A model generated the notes under the pieces. It had not been told where the DNA came from and ran no database searches. It worked only from the letters and a program-made list of their open reading frames with translations. A DNA stretch of 64,000 nucleotides, from the NCBI GenBank assembly GCA_025201375.1, contig JAIWZP010000006.1:806001-870000 (forward strand), given 5' to 3'. The translations under genes were made by a program, and so were the position numbers. Shown piece after piece: positions 40,944-53,450 of this stretch (its first letter is position 1; the number at the start of each line of letters is the position of its first letter). This DNA is from Gongronella butleri (lineage: Eukaryota > Mucoromycota > Mucoromycetes > Mucorales > Cunninghamellaceae).

Positions 40944-43900
40944 ATGAGCGCGACCGGGTCCACTTCGTCCAAGGGCACGCCACCGTCACGGTCGCCGTCA
41001 CGGTCACGATCGCCGCCGTACAGCGATGGGCGCTATGGGCGATATCCTCGTTATGACAACTACAACAATTACAGGCCTCGCAGCAGTAACATGACAGCTG
41101 ACATCGATAATTATCACGAGTTGCGAGAACGCGACCGCGAGCGGGAGCGCGAGCGGTTTATGATGCGCGACGACAGGTTCATGCGCGGCAGGTAAAATGG
41201 CAAAACAAAAAAACAAAAAGAGGCAAAAAAAAAAAGTACACCTCGTGTTGCTCACACGCATTTTCTTTTTTTTTTTTTCTTTTTTGTTTTTTTTTTTTTT
41301 ACAGAGACCGAGACGACCGCTACCCTCCGTATTATCGAGACGATGCCTATGCGCCTGGGTCGTCGTCGCGTCCTGGCCCACCGCAGCGCCAAGAAGGTAA
41401 AAAAAAATCGGCCACCATCCATGCAAAAGCCGCCTTGACTCATCCTTTTTCTTTTCTTTTCTTTTTACTGCGTCCGCAGGTGATCGTCCGCCGCCGCCAA
41501 AGAGCAAAGATGATAGCAGCAAGCCGTCGACGCCCACAGAGCCATATCCACCCCCTCCTCCACCGGGACCGAGATACAATGACTATCGCGACCGACGCTA
41601 CCGTGATGATGACCGCCGCCGCGACTTTGATCGCCGTCCGCCGCGTGATGGGTATGTCCATTAGTTTTTTTCTCGCTTTTTCTCGCTTTTTTCCTCTTTT
41701 TTTTTTTTTTTTTACCTTTTTTTTCGTTTTCTCTTTTGTGTTCGGCATTTCTAACGTCTCTCTCTCACTTTTTTTTTTGACATAGCTACTCGCGCTACGA
41801 CAGCTACGGGCCTCCGCCTCCGGGGTATTCATCAGCGTCTTCTTATTATGGGGGTGGTGATTCTTACCGGCCTGGGTCGAGCCGTGGTGGAGACCGTGAA
41901 CGAGAGCCGTCGTCACCAGGGATGTACGGCCCCCCACCATCCTCATACTATGATCGAGACACGCGCGACACGCGGTACGATGATCGCGAGCGTGATTTCT
42001 ACCGACCAATGCCGCCACGCACGAATTCCATCGATTTTGACCGGCACCATGCGCCACCTCCGCCACGACGCGGGCCGCCACCCTCGTTCCGCTCGGGTCC
42101 AAGCTCGTGGCGCGCTTCGTCGCGTGATTTTGATCGCGAGCAGCCGCCACGCACGTCGTCGTCGTATTCGGCCGCAGGCGGCTTGCCTCCATCGCGTGAT
42201 GACAACCGCGCACCCACCTCCAGACCGCCCGACGATGTCGACATGTCTGACCGCGACAAGCCCGACGGCAAAGATGACGCGGGATCCATGCGTAAGAATC
42301 AAAAAGAAAAAAACAAGAAAAAAATAAGAAAACGGGGCGAATTGGACGCTCATTTTTTCTTTTTCTCTCGAAAAAAAACCAGGTGCCTCGCCCTCCAGCT
42401 CGTCATCGTCATCGACCACGGGGCCCAAGCAGCGTGTTGCACTGAATATTGACGTGTCGCGCCCGCCGGCGACCAATGTGGTAATGTCAGCACAAGAAAA
42501 GCAGCAACAACAAGCGCCTCGATCTGCGTCGTCGTCCATGGACGTGGACAATGCATCGCCAACATCGACCACGACGACGCCCGTGTCGTCGCAATCGACG
42601 CTGTCACTCGTGTTCCCCACGTCGGCCGGTCCCCATCCTCCTCAGCAGCAAAATCAGCAGCAGCAGCAGCAACAACAACAACAACAACAGCAACCACCCG
42701 CTCAGCCGCCCTCTGCATCCAGTCGCAGCACGAGCTCCATGTCGCCGCCACCACCTCGCGTCCATGAAAAAGAGCAAATCAAGGAGGAGGACGAGGACAA
42801 GGAGGAAAAATTGGACAAGATGGACGAAGATTTGCCTGGAATGTCGCAACAGCAGATTGTTGCGCGAATCGACGAGATTGAAACGGACATTTCCATGTAC
42901 GAGGAGCTTTTGGAGCAAGCGACGAAGCGCGAGCAAGAGGCGCAGCAACAGCAGCAACTGACCGGTCCTCCTCCCAAGGACGAGAATGACATGATGGACT
43001 TTGAAGAAGAAGAAGGAGAAGATGCCGACGAACAAGAGGAGCAAGAGGAGCAAGAGGCGGCGAAAAAGCAAGCGATTGAAGCCATGAGCCAAGATGCCGC
43101 GGCGCAGGCGATGACGGACATTCAGAATTTACCGCGCAACGACGACACGATGGTGCGGCGGCGACCTCAATTGCTCATTGATCAGATCAGGGCCATGGAC
43201 CACGACGAAGAGCAACAATTGCTTGCTTCCAAGATCCTGGACGAGAACAAGGCATTGGCCAAGCAATTCTACCAAAAGGACGATTATCCTCCATGGTGGG
43301 ACGAAGGCGCCAAGTGGACGGCGCCACTTTATGCGGCATTGGACGATTATCCATGTGTGAAGCGCAATTTGGCCGATTTGCCTCGTCAACGCGTCCAAGT
43401 CGCGCACGTGCTTGCCAGTCGGCACCATCGTCTCCAGAAAAAGGAACGCCGGCTGAAAAGGGAATACAAGCGCTTCTATGACGAGTGGAAGACCAAGAAT
43501 CTGGCATTGGACCGTCTGCGCGATCAAGAACGCAAGCGATACACGTCTTCGACATCCACGACAACGACCACCAGCACATCATCGTACCGTTCGCGTCGTG
43601 GCCCGAGCGTCAGCGCCCCAGCCACCGATGAACCCGACGAGACCGTGGATGGTGCCATCTTTAGCAATGACAATGCGCTGCGCTTTGGTCAAGACGGCAT
43701 GGGTGGTGGTGCCGGAGGTGGCGGTGGCGGCGGTGGCGGCATGGCCACGCCGTACGGCTCCGGCGGCGGTGCATGGACGTCCGATGTGGTGCGTAGCGAT
43801 GCCGAATTGCTTGAAATTATTCAATCGCTCGAGAACGCGGAAGCAAGGAATCCGGAATTGCGCGCAGCCAAGACGGCGGCGGTGATCCCGCCCATGCTGT

Positions 43901-46029
43901 TGGATGCCAAGGAACGTGCGCTCACGTACGATGACAGTTCCGGCTTGGTTGAGGATCCACTGGTGTACTATCACACAGGCGCCGACACTGAGGATGTGTG
44001 GACACAGCAAGAAATGACTACTTTTGTCGAGAGCTACTTGCAATACCCGAAACAATTCGGCAAGATTGCCGCTGCCGTTGCCACAAAGACCGCGCCGCAG
44101 TGCGTCTTGTTCTACTACCGGAAAAAGTCGAAGCTCAATTTCAAGAACTTGTTACGCATGGGCCGTGGTAAAAAATCGCGTAATCGCGTTGCTCAGGCCC
44201 TCCGACGCGCCACCACCAACAATGACACGTCCAATGCGCGCAAGGGTGGCAAATCAAAAGGCTCAGCGCTCATGGCCGACATTGGCAAGGCCCAGGTGTC
44301 GCGCAAAGCAAAAGAAAAGCAATTGGACAAGGACAATTCGCCATTGGGCTTCGATGCATCTTCCTTGTCCCCATCGTCCGCGTCTCCGCCCACTCGCAAA
44401 TCGGCCGCTGGTACAAAACGGCCCGCCTCGGTTGCTGCGGCGGCCGCCATTGCACGCGATGACAATGGCAATCATCGAGATCAAGACCAACAGGGCATGG
44501 CCACGCCACCCACCAGTAAACGCAAGACGACTGCCGCCCAAAAGCGTGGCGCCAAGGGCCGATCCCCTCGCCCCGCCGCCAGCACGTCCAATGCGAATCA
44601 AAATCAAGCGGCCAATGGCTCGCAAACGCCTGATCTCGTGTTTCCCACCCAAGACGACGACAAGAGCGAGCGCTCGCCGTCGACGGCTGCCGTGACACCC
44701 ACCTTGACAACGACAACGAGCAAATGGTCCGACCAAGAGAAAAAGGCCGCCGCTGACGCGTTCCGCGTGCATGGAAGTGATTTTTCAAAAGTGGCGCCGC
44801 TCGTCGGCACAAAGAGCGAGTCGCAATGCCGCAATTTTTATTTCAATCATAAGCGCAAGTATGGTCCCAATGTGTTTGGCGAAATCCCGGATGAACAAGT
44901 CACTGCGGCTGCGGCTGCTGTTGTCTCTGCTGGTACGCCTCTCAAGGACGATGAACAAGATGCCGCCGCCACGTTGGCTGGCATGTTCCAAGCCGCTGGC
45001 CCTGTCTCGTCATCGTCGCCTTCCTCGGATACGACACCGGTGCCTCCAACACGCCGTCGAGCGCGCACCGCGTCCAGCACAGATCAAAACGACGACTGGG
45101 ATGACGACAAGGCGCGCCATGCTGGAGCGTCCGCATCGACGTCGACCCCCGCCAAGCGTGGCGCCAATTCATCGTACTGGACCGTCGCTGAAAAGCAAGA
45201 ATTCATGAATTCGTTAAGGCGCCATGGCCGCGATTGGGCAAAAATCGCAAATGACATGAAATCAAAGACACTGATCCAGGTGCGCAACTTTTACACCAAC
45301 AATGAGGAGAAATTGCAATTGGATCGTATTTTGCAAGAACGCGCCATGCAGCCTCAACAAGTAAAAGGCGCGTCTTCTTCGAATGGTTCAACTTCTTCCA
45401 ATTCGGCCACTTCGCGTGCTCCTCCTCTTCCGGCACCCGAGCAATCGCAACAACAACAACACCAACAGGTGCAGCAACATATGCCGCCCATGGGCACCTC
45501 GTTTGATAGCGCGTCGGCTTCATCCTCAGCATCGCGTCCACCACCATCGTCTCATCCACCACACATGCCAATGCACCAGGCTTATTCATCGCCCAATGGG
45601 CCGCCTCCACCGCAACCACCCGCATCCGCACCTCCACAAGCGTATATCGACACTCGCTCGCCACCGCCTCCTGCTATGGGCCCACCACGTCAAGGCTATT
45701 ATCCGCCAAATTACGATCGTGGCTATTATCCGCCCAATGGCCCGCCATATCATGCTGCACAGCCCCCTCCACCTCATGATCCATATGGCCATCACCATCA
45801 TCCCCCTCCTCCTCCTCCTCCTCCACATCATCATCACGCCCATCCGCAGCAGCAGCAGCAACAGCAACCTCATCCTCCCCACGTGTCTCATCCGCCACAT
45901 CTTCTTGGCCGCCCACATCCACCCGAGCCATCCCACGGTGTCACACGCGTCTCGGACTTGCTCAATAGCACAGAGGAGCCCACAGAACCAACCAACAAGA
46001 AATCATGGGAGACGTGGTTCGGCTCGTAA
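40944..46029 (+). CDS. Three-SANT-domain co-repressor-like protein (NCoR/Snt1 type)
   Basis: Nuclear chromatin protein, 1,554 residues in five exons (40944-41191, 41305-41396, 41480-41651, 41786-42291, 42383-46029). The N-terminal 330 residues are Arg/Ser/Tyr/Pro/Asp-rich (SPSRSRSPPYSDGRYGRYPR; many DR/ER pairs), then poly-Gln and acidic tracts. The first SANT domain is EDVWTQQEMTTFVESYLQYP...FYYRKKSKLNFKNL. Its FYYRKK and following basic segment resemble NCoR/SMRT and yeast Snt1 of the Set3 deacetylase complex. The second is SKWSDQEKKAAADAFRVHGS...FYFNHKRKYG, the third YWTVAEKQEFMNSLRRHGRD...VRNFYTNNEEKL. The C-terminal 300 residues are Pro/His/Gln-rich, ending KKSWETWFGS. A deacetylase-complex role is inferred from the SANT architecture. 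Confidence 0.87.
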
Positions 46030-46203
46030 ATCTTTTTTTTTGTCTTTTGCATTGATATCCCCCATTTCTCCCCCCCCTTTCTCTTTACAAAGTAAAAAAA
46101 TGTGTTCTTTTAATCGGTGAATCTTCGAATTATGTACAGCCAACAGGGAAACAGAGGGGAGGGGAAGCATCTACGCGCCTATTTGTTGGAAAAAGAGGAG
46201 CAA

Positions 46204-46788
46204 TTACGCGGTTTTGGTCGCCTTTTTGTTCTTTTTGACACGCTCCTTCTTCTTTAGTGTGTCCATGTAAGCACGGATCACCGTCGCGTAAGCTGCCTGG
46301 AATTTTTCAAAGTCATCGGCCGTCACCTATGATGAAAAAAAAGAAAAAGAAACGAAAAAAGCAAAAAATGGATGAATTGACCTGCTTTTTTCGAATTGAC
46401 CTGGGCGGTTTACCAAGGTGCTGAACTTGCTGTTCTTGTACGTGGCGCGCACGATCGTCGGGTACCGATCCGACTTGCCCTGCAACACTTGTTCCGCGCC
46501 CTTTGGCAGCGATTTTTGCACGGCATTGGCCATTTTGAGCCGCTGCGTCGTCACTACAAAGAAGATGGTGAGCTCACCTTGATGCTTTCTAGCGTCTCGC
46601 TGGCCCTTACTTCGCTTCATCGTCACCGACACCTGGCCGGCAGACTTGCACTGCTCATACACCTTGCCGAGTTCCACGGTAAACTAGTTAAAAACGCGAA
46701 AAAAAGCATTGGAACGCACCGCATCAAGCATTTTTGTGGGGTTTATTGTTCAACTAGGCCTTACAGTGACTGGGTCAACTTGCTTCAT
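46204..46788 (-). CDS. SRP14: Signal recognition particle 14 kDa subunit (SRP14)
   Basis: Component of the SRP Alu domain, which delays elongation while the ribosome is delivered to the ER. About 113 residues in four or five exons. ATG at 46788 gives MKQVDPVT, joined to FTVELGKVYEQCKSAGQVSV and TMKR, then MTTQRLKMANAVQKSLPKGA and RYPTIVRATYKNSKFSTL. The last exon is VTADDFEKFQAAYATVIRAY followed by the basic tail KKKERVKKNKKATKTA. FL-x-EL, VTMKR, CLVRAT-like IVRATYKNSKFST and the F-x-K-F-x-x-AY block with a lysine-rich tail are the SRP14 pattern. It is shorter than animal SRP14 mainly in the loop between beta strands. Confidence 0.9.
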
Positions 46789-46898
46789 CGTGCACAATAG
46801 AAAAAAAAAAAAAGAGGGTGGAAAGGGGTCAAACGGCCAAAAGAATGATGACTTGTTCTGAAAAAATAATGGAATCTCGGGCCCGATATCGGAGATGC

Positions 46899-46990
46899 AA
46901 AATGCTTGCAGAGTGGTCCAATCACCCCGATTTCACTAGCAAAGGCGGGGGTTCGAATTGACAGGTACTCAACCCCACTTTTTTACTGTC
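46899..46990 (+). ncRNA. Possible Pol III unit: A-box/B-box pair and T6 terminator, not a normal tRNA
   Basis: TTGCAGAGTGG (from 46906) differs from the tRNA A-box consensus at one position. GGTTCGAATT (from 46950) matches the B box closely, and the spacing is 33 bases, right for a tRNA-type Pol III promoter. TTTTTT follows at about 46978-46984. A cloverleaf fails: the five bases on either side of the TTCGAAT loop (GGGGG / TGACA) do not pair, nor do the putative acceptor strands. It may be a decayed tRNA, a SINE head or a chance match. Confidence 0.3.
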
Positions 46991-47052
46991 TTTTTTTGCA
47001 TTTTTCTTTTTCTTTTATCTTTTTTTCACCGTGACCTTGATAGACATACGCC

Positions 47053-48182
47053 ATGGCGGAAGACGTGCTAGATAAGCAGCGCAACCTGCGACACGAGCTC
47101 GAGGACGTGGCGTTTGGCTCGGTACGGGCACCAAATATGGCAAAAAAGAACCACGCGCCGCTTGTCGTTGTTCGTTTTTATTTTCTTTTGGCAGGTTTTT
47201 AACTTGTGTTTTTTATATAAAGATCGCCGGTATGGTGGGCAAGGTGGTCGAGTACCCGTTTGACACAATCAAGGTTCGATTACAGACGCAGCCTGCGGAC
47301 CACGCGACGTTTCGAGGGCCATTGGACTGTTTTGCCACGACGGTGCGTCGCCAAGGCGTGATTGGCGGCTTGTACAAGGGCATGACGATCCCGTTGATCG
47401 GGGCCATGCTCGAAAATGCCACGCTCTTTGTCGGGTACAGGCAACTGCAGCGCGTCATCCGGCTCCATACCGGCCAATTGGATGAATCGGTGCCTTTACC
47501 TATGAGCCAATTGCTGCTTGCGAGTGCTGGCGCAGGCGCGCTCGCGTCCGTGGTGCTCACCCCCGTCGAGCTGATCAAATGCAAGCTGCAGATTCAGCTG
47601 GATACACATCACGAGCGATATAGAGGCCCGTGGCACGTCATCACCCACTTGTGGGGCCAGCAACATGGCCTTCGCGCCTACTATCGCGGCTTTGTGCCGA
47701 CGCTTGTGCGCGAATCCGGCGCCACCGTGTGTTGGTTTGGACCCTACGAGTATACGTGCCATTTGTGTCTACAACGAAAAGGCAAAGGCGCGTCCAAAAA
47801 AGACTTATCCCCTGCAGAACTCATGCTTGGCGGCGCCATGGGCGGCATTGGCTACAACCTGTCCATGTTCCCCGTCGACTCGATCAAATCACAAATGCAG
47901 ACAGACGACGAATTGAGGCCAGGTAGCGCGCCACGCTCCTTTAAGGATGTTGCCCGCGAAATCTATCACCAGGCAGGCATCCGCGGCTTTTATCGCGGCT
48001 GTGGCATCACCGTCGCAAGGAGTGCACCCACATCTGCCATCATCTTTATGACTTATGTAAGCACCTTCATGGGCAACCACAAAAAAAAAAAATGGAAAAA
48101 CAAACGCGTCCCAATGGATACTGACCCGAATTCCATTTTTCTTTTATAATAGGAATTGCTGACACAGCACTTTGGCTCATAG
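47053..48182 (+). CDS. ORT1: Mitochondrial carrier, ornithine transporter type (ORT1/SLC25A15)
   Basis: Inner-membrane carrier of 310 residues, three exons (47053-47121, 47223-48056, 48153-48182). All three tandem repeats are present, with Px[DE]xx[KR] signatures: EYPFDTIKVRLQTQ, LTPVELIKCKLQIQ and MFPVDSIKSQMQTD. Each is followed by an aromatic-rich G-x-Y-K/R-G segment (GLYKGMTIPLIGAMLENATL; YYRGFVPTLVRESGATVCWF; FYRGCGITVARSAPTSAIIF). The first helix GMVGKVVEYPFDTIKVRLQT and the PLIGAMLENATLF block are characteristic of the Ort1/ARG-11 ornithine carriers, which move ornithine out of and citrulline or protons into or across mitochondria for arginine metabolism. The final nine-residue exon is ELLTQHFGS. 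Confidence 0.9.
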
Positions 48183-48473
48183 AAATTTTAGAGAGGGTCT
48201 GGTCCTTTGAAAATCGGCTGTAAATAAACATGTATTCAAATTTGATTGATACCTGCGATTTTTTGCGCCCATTTTGATCATGCATGTCATTGCCTTGTTT
48301 TGGCGAACCGGCGCGGCCCAATGAGGAAACTCCGCAACGCTGGGATGAGGGATGTCCAGCAAAAAAAATGCCCCTTTTTTGTCGACACCACCCTTTTTCT
48401 TTTTCTTTTCTTTTGTCTCTTTATTTTCTATTTTTCGCGCGTTTGTTCCCTTTGTCTATGCCTTGTTCATTCG

Positions 48474-51400
48474 ATGGAACCCTTTTCTGAGCACCTTGGC
48501 GACCCCTGGGCAGCGTCGTCTGCCGCGCCAGCGCCGTCGCCAAAGCCGAGACCCGTCTCCGTCGCCAAAGCCGCTGTTGTCGACGACGTCCACCGCCATG
48601 GCGACACGGTCGACCTCGTACGTGCACTTTTGACGGGGCCCTAGACCCATTGTTCTTACTCTTTGTACTTTTTTAGGTGACTGGACGCTGTATGTGCTGT
48701 GACAGGTAAAAGAAAAAAAGAAAAGAAAAAAATGGAGTCAAACTTTTTGTGGCCGACACCCTTTTTTTTTTCCTTTTTTTTTTTTTTATTACCCAGAGAG
48801 CTGCAATATCCAGAGACGGCTGCCAGGTTCCGATGCCCAGTGTGTGAGACGGTGAATGATCTCAAACCATCGTTGGACAGGCTGCAACCGTGCGCACCGC
48901 TGTCGTTACGCAAACTCAAGGCCATTGTCAATGAGTGCAAGCGCCAGGATGCCATGTTGCTCAGTCCGAGCGACAAGGACGCCGTGTACGAACCCATGGC
49001 CACACTCATCGAGGCCGCCTTCAGCAATTGGCGCTGCCTAAACACCAGCTTTGCCAATGCAAGTTTTTTTTTTTTTTTTTTTTTTTTTTTTGCCCTCCTT
49101 GCCGCATCCTTTTTTTGCTGCATCTGACCCTTTCCCTTTCTCCTCCCTTTTTATTTTCTCAGGGCAAGGACACGACGCTCGACGACTCGGGCATTGCCAT
49201 GGATGACGTGCGCAAAATGTATCGCATCCTCTTGCACTCGGTAAAAAGAAAGAAAAAAAACCCAGAAAAAAAAAAGCATGACCTCGTTCTCAATGGCCAT
49301 GCCCCACCCCCAACGCAACCTTATACTCGCGTGCCTTGTAGCCCATCAATGTGATTCGTGCCATGATGAAAGCAACCGAAACGCTGCTCAAACGGCCAAA
49401 TGTACCATTGCGCCGTCTCAGTGACATTCGCTTCCTTTTGATCATCCTAGAGGTAACGCCATGACACTCGTTACAATCTTTTTTTAATGATCTTTTGCTT
49501 AGAATCCACTTTTGGCTCAGCACAATTTCCCTGCAGAGACAAAATACCACAACAATCTGCTCCAGCACGTCTATGGCCTGATCAGCTGCTTAAACAACGA
49601 GTGTCACCACGCCCTCGTCAATTGGTTCGCCAGGTAAAGCATCCCAATGGTACAAGAAGGCTGCTCATCACGCTTTTTTTTTTTTTTTTGTAAAAATAGA
49701 TACCCAGCGGATTGCTTTGTCAAACAAGTCGAGCTGCTGCACAAGTTCCTTTCTTACCGGATCCGCCGCGCTCTGAACAGTCGGCGCGACATGCCGGCCG
49801 TCTATGGATCCGACTGGAAGGTCATCAGCGCAGCACGATGCATGGCGCTCTTATGCAAGTCTCAATTTCTTAAAAAGCGCGTCGCGTCGGCTGATGATGC
49901 TTTTTTTTCTCTCCAGTTGCCGCCAACCAGCACACACAATCCGCGCCATTGTCCATCTTTTATAACACTATGGTTGATTATATCGACTTGATGGCCGACT
50001 ATGAAGCTTGGCAATTGCGCACGCGACAGTAAAAGAAAAAGAAAAGAAAGGAAAAGGACAAAACCAGTGAATGATGTTCTCATGGTGCGTTTTCGATCTC
50101 TTGCTTTCTCCACGTAGCAATTTCACCTTTTGTCAATACCCTTTTGTAATCAGCATGGGCGCCAAAATGAAGATCCTCGAGACCGATGCCAAGCAACAGA
50201 TGGATGTCAAACGCCGCGAAGCATTTTACAACATGCTGTTCCACCGTCAAGAGGCGTCGCCCTACGTGCATCTGCTCATTCGCCGCCCGTACCTCATTGA
50301 GGACTCGTTACGACAGGTATAAAATTTAAAAATGGACGCAGCGCGACGCGAAATATACTCAAATTTCCTTTTTTTTATGACTTTTACTCAGCTCATGCAG
50401 CACAAATTCGATTTGAAAAAGCCGATTCGAATTCAATTTGAAGACGAGGAGGGCGTGGATGCGGGCGGGCTGCGTAAAGAGTGGTTTCTCTTGCTTGTGC
50501 GTTCACTTTTTGACCCGCAGTATGGCATGTTCAAATACGACGACGATTCACACCTGTGTTGGTTCAATGCAAGCTCCTTTGAGAATGACGATCAATTCTA
50601 CCTTGTGGGTCTCGTGCTTGGCCTCGCCATTTACAACACGACCATCCTGGATATCCCGTTGCCGCTTGTTTGCTATAAAAAGCTGCTGGATCATCCGGTT
50701 GAGTGGACTGATCTGCACGCGCTGCAGCCGCAGCTCGCGCACGGCCTGCAGCAGTTGCTCGACTATGACGGCGACGACGTGGAGGCCACCTTTTGCCGCA
50801 CATTTGCCATTGACATCAACTGCTTTGACGACACGCAGACCGTGTTGCTCATCCCCGACGGCGATAATGTCCCCGTCACAAATGCAAATCGTCGCGAATT
50901 TGTTGATCTGTACGTCGACTACCTACTTAACAAGAGCGTGCGCACGCAATTCAATGCCTTTAAACGCGGGTTTTATCAAATGTGCGGCGGCAACGCGCTC
51001 TCTGTAAGAATTCCTCTTTTTTATTTATTTTTTTACGCGCCGCTCATGCGTTTTTTTTATGTTATGCAGCTGTTCCGCCCCGAGGAGATCGAGCTGCTGG
51101 TGCGAGGGAGCATCGAGCCTTTGGATCTCTCGTTGCTGCAGACACAGACACAATACCACGGCTTTGAGCCGACCGATGACACGATCACGTAAGAACCACG
51201 ACGTTACGTCGCTCCGCGTCATAATGCACCTCACATTCCCTCTTTTTCATTTTAATCAGATACTTTTGGAATGTCTTTGAGTGCATGAACAACGATATGC
51301 AACGCAAGCTGCTAATGTTTGTCACGGGCAGCGACCGCATCCCGGCCACGGGGTCGGGGCAATTGGAGTGGAATATTACCTGCGGCGGTGACGACCTCGG

Positions 51401-51524
51401 CCGCTACCCGTCCGCACACACCTGCTTCAACCAGCTCATCCTCTATCGCTACACAACCCGCACAAGGCTAAAAACCATGCTCGAACGCGCTATTCTCGAG
51501 AGCCAAGGCTTTTACGTCCGCTGA
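48474..51524 (+). CDS. HECT E3 ubiquitin ligase, Hul4-like
   Basis: Roughly 750 residues in about twelve exons. ATG at 48474 is used because the upstream ATG (48458) hits TGA within ten codons. After a Pro/Ala-rich start, a 29-base exon (48677-48705) encodes VTGRCMCCD, and the next gives ELQYPETAARFRCPVCETVN; together C-x2-C...C-x2-C looks like a zinc-binding cluster, as at the N-terminus of yeast Hul4 homologues. The HECT domain begins about residue 390: YPFVISMGAKMKILETDAKQ, IRIQFEDEEGVDAGGLRKEW, LVGLVLGLAIYNTTILDIPL and YVDYLLNKSVRTQFNAFKRG. The catalytic cysteine is in YPSAHTCFNQLILYRY, and the tail ends SQGFYVR with an aromatic near the C-terminus as in active HECTs. Substrates are unknown. 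Confidence 0.92.
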
Positions 51525-51944
51525 AACCTAGCCCTGCAATAAAAAAAATCATCTTCGCATTTTATTTATCACTCGTATTCATGCAGAGTGTCACACATCA
51601 TTGTCGTAACAATCGCGCTCGAATTGTTATCATATTTTGGCTTTTTGATTGCATTTTCTTTCGCAGCGTGCTGCCACTTGGTCATGATAATGTCACAAGT
51701 GCATTGTTGCAAGCATGAACCATGCCATGTCTTGTCTTGTCTCTGTTTGAAAAATATCTGTGCTCAAGAAAATGCACAAAAGTGCAATCTTTTTCATCCG
51801 TTTTTGATTTAAAACCACAAATTATCATAGGGCGCGTTCCTCTTTTAATCTCAACAGCAGCGCGCAGAGTTATTTTGATGACTTCAGCAGCACCCTAGCA
51901 CGCTACACAACATAAAATATCACACAATTGTCTTTGATAAAACG
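51525..51944. other. Intergenic, AT-rich; HECT gene 3' flank
   Basis: AATAAAAAAAAT just after the HECT stop is a plausible polyadenylation signal. Otherwise no feature is recognised before the repeat. Confidence 0.4.
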
Positions 51945-53450
51945 CACAAAAGCGTGTTTTTCAGACGTCGCCGGCTTGTTGTGCCTCCAGAATTTTTTTT
52001 ACAGCGTACTTGCCATCCGATGTAAATTGCGTCCGGCACGAACTACTGCCCAATGCTCGCAACGAGCCCGTCCGATTTTTTTTTGAGTCTGCAAATTCCA
52101 AAAACGACAAATCTATTCTATTTTATATTCATCTCGCCATCTGCTTGGTCGATCGATATAACGTCATCATCGATGAATCTGGTCTCGTTCGATAGAGATT
52201 CAACATATGCTTTCGACATGTTAAGAGCACCGTGTGTCGTCCAATCGGATTCCGAGAACATCGAGGTTGAAAATTTTCGTGATGTTTGAGCAGCTTTCAC
52301 AAGCATCGAAAAAAAACAAACATTCTGGAAATGACGTTCGAGCGTGTCTCTTTTGAATGGTGCCATTTTCAACGCGATCCTCGAATATTTTCGAGACCAT
52401 GTGCTAAATTTGTGAAAATAGCGGCTTTTTGGATTCATCTGCACAAGGACCAAGCCGATCTCTGATTTTAAGAATTTGTAGGAAATGGACGCTCGAAAAT
52501 AACCTAATGGCTAATTTTGGAACCGATCCAGTTATGGTTTGTAGCGGTCAGCATTGCATTTGTGACAATTCATGAAATCAGTGCATGACTCGACAACGGC
52601 CAGAGTAACATCTGGTTTTTATTTTTTTCTGAAAAGAGGAGCGTTAAAAAGTACATGATGTTAAGTTTGGCAGTGACTGAAGCACGATTTCACTGCGAAA
52701 TGATTTCTTACAAAACGCGCTACAGCCAATATTTCAGCAATGTCAAGTTGCTGGCCGAACCAGCTGATCGACCTCAGGTTTTTAATTTTTTTCTGAGAAG
52801 AGAGGAGCCAAATCCTATTGTAGGGAAAGTTTCGTGGCCTTGCGACGAGTATTTGGTGGTAGTGAATTTTTTTTCGAATCTTGGAAAAAAAAAAAGTTGC
52901 CAAATCGCAAATCCGTTTGGCAACCTACACACTGGTGACATGAGAGTCATCTCATTAGATGCATTGACCCGCTCTTTATAAGCTAATCTGCAATAAAAAT
53001 CGGTGGTCAATCAGGTCGTTTTCTCTCGAGAAAACGACGATCAAATTTAAACTCTAGAAAATGGAATTTCGCCATCAGTTTTGCTCACACATCGATGAAA
53101 CCGAGTTCATCCAACAGAGAATCCAATTTCGCATGTTTTGTCACTGCAACGCCCTGTGATGTGCCTTGTAAGTTGTCGAGTAAATTCAATGGTAAATTTT
53201 CATCCGCTTAAAGTCAGCGTACGCATCTCGTCCGTCGACATCCCTAAGCAGAGACAAAATGATCCTGACACACCCAGCTTGCCATAATGCAAAAAGTTCA
53301 CCCACAACCACTTCAACTTTGGCGAGTCACGAGCAAATCCACGCAAATTCGTCCAAATTTGGCATTTGCTAGACAACCGCCATTTTGACCCTTCATTTTT
53401 ATGTCGTTTCTGAGAACTAGAGCTTGGAAATCCTTGGTAAACCATCAGGT
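51945..53450 (+). repeat. Dispersed repeat family, copy B (empty LINE site)
   Basis: Aligns with copy A from the AAGCGTGTTTTTCAGAC block through GTTTGGCAACCTACACACTG (52916-52935) and GCATTGACCCGCTCTTTATAA, directly into GCTAATCTGCAATAAAAATC. Copy A has the LINE exactly between those last blocks, so copy B preserves the unoccupied arrangement. The AACATCTGG/GAAAAGAG module is repeated near 52610 and 52780. No long open frame; identity to A is moderate, implying an old duplication. Confidence 0.75.

Noticed and set aside
42551..42961. 136-codon frame overlapping the SANT gene
   Set aside because: Shadow of the poly-Gln and acidic region in another frame.
46899..46970. A functional tRNA gene
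   Set aside because: A and B boxes fit, but neither the T stem nor the acceptor stem pairs, so it was kept only as a possible decayed Pol III unit.
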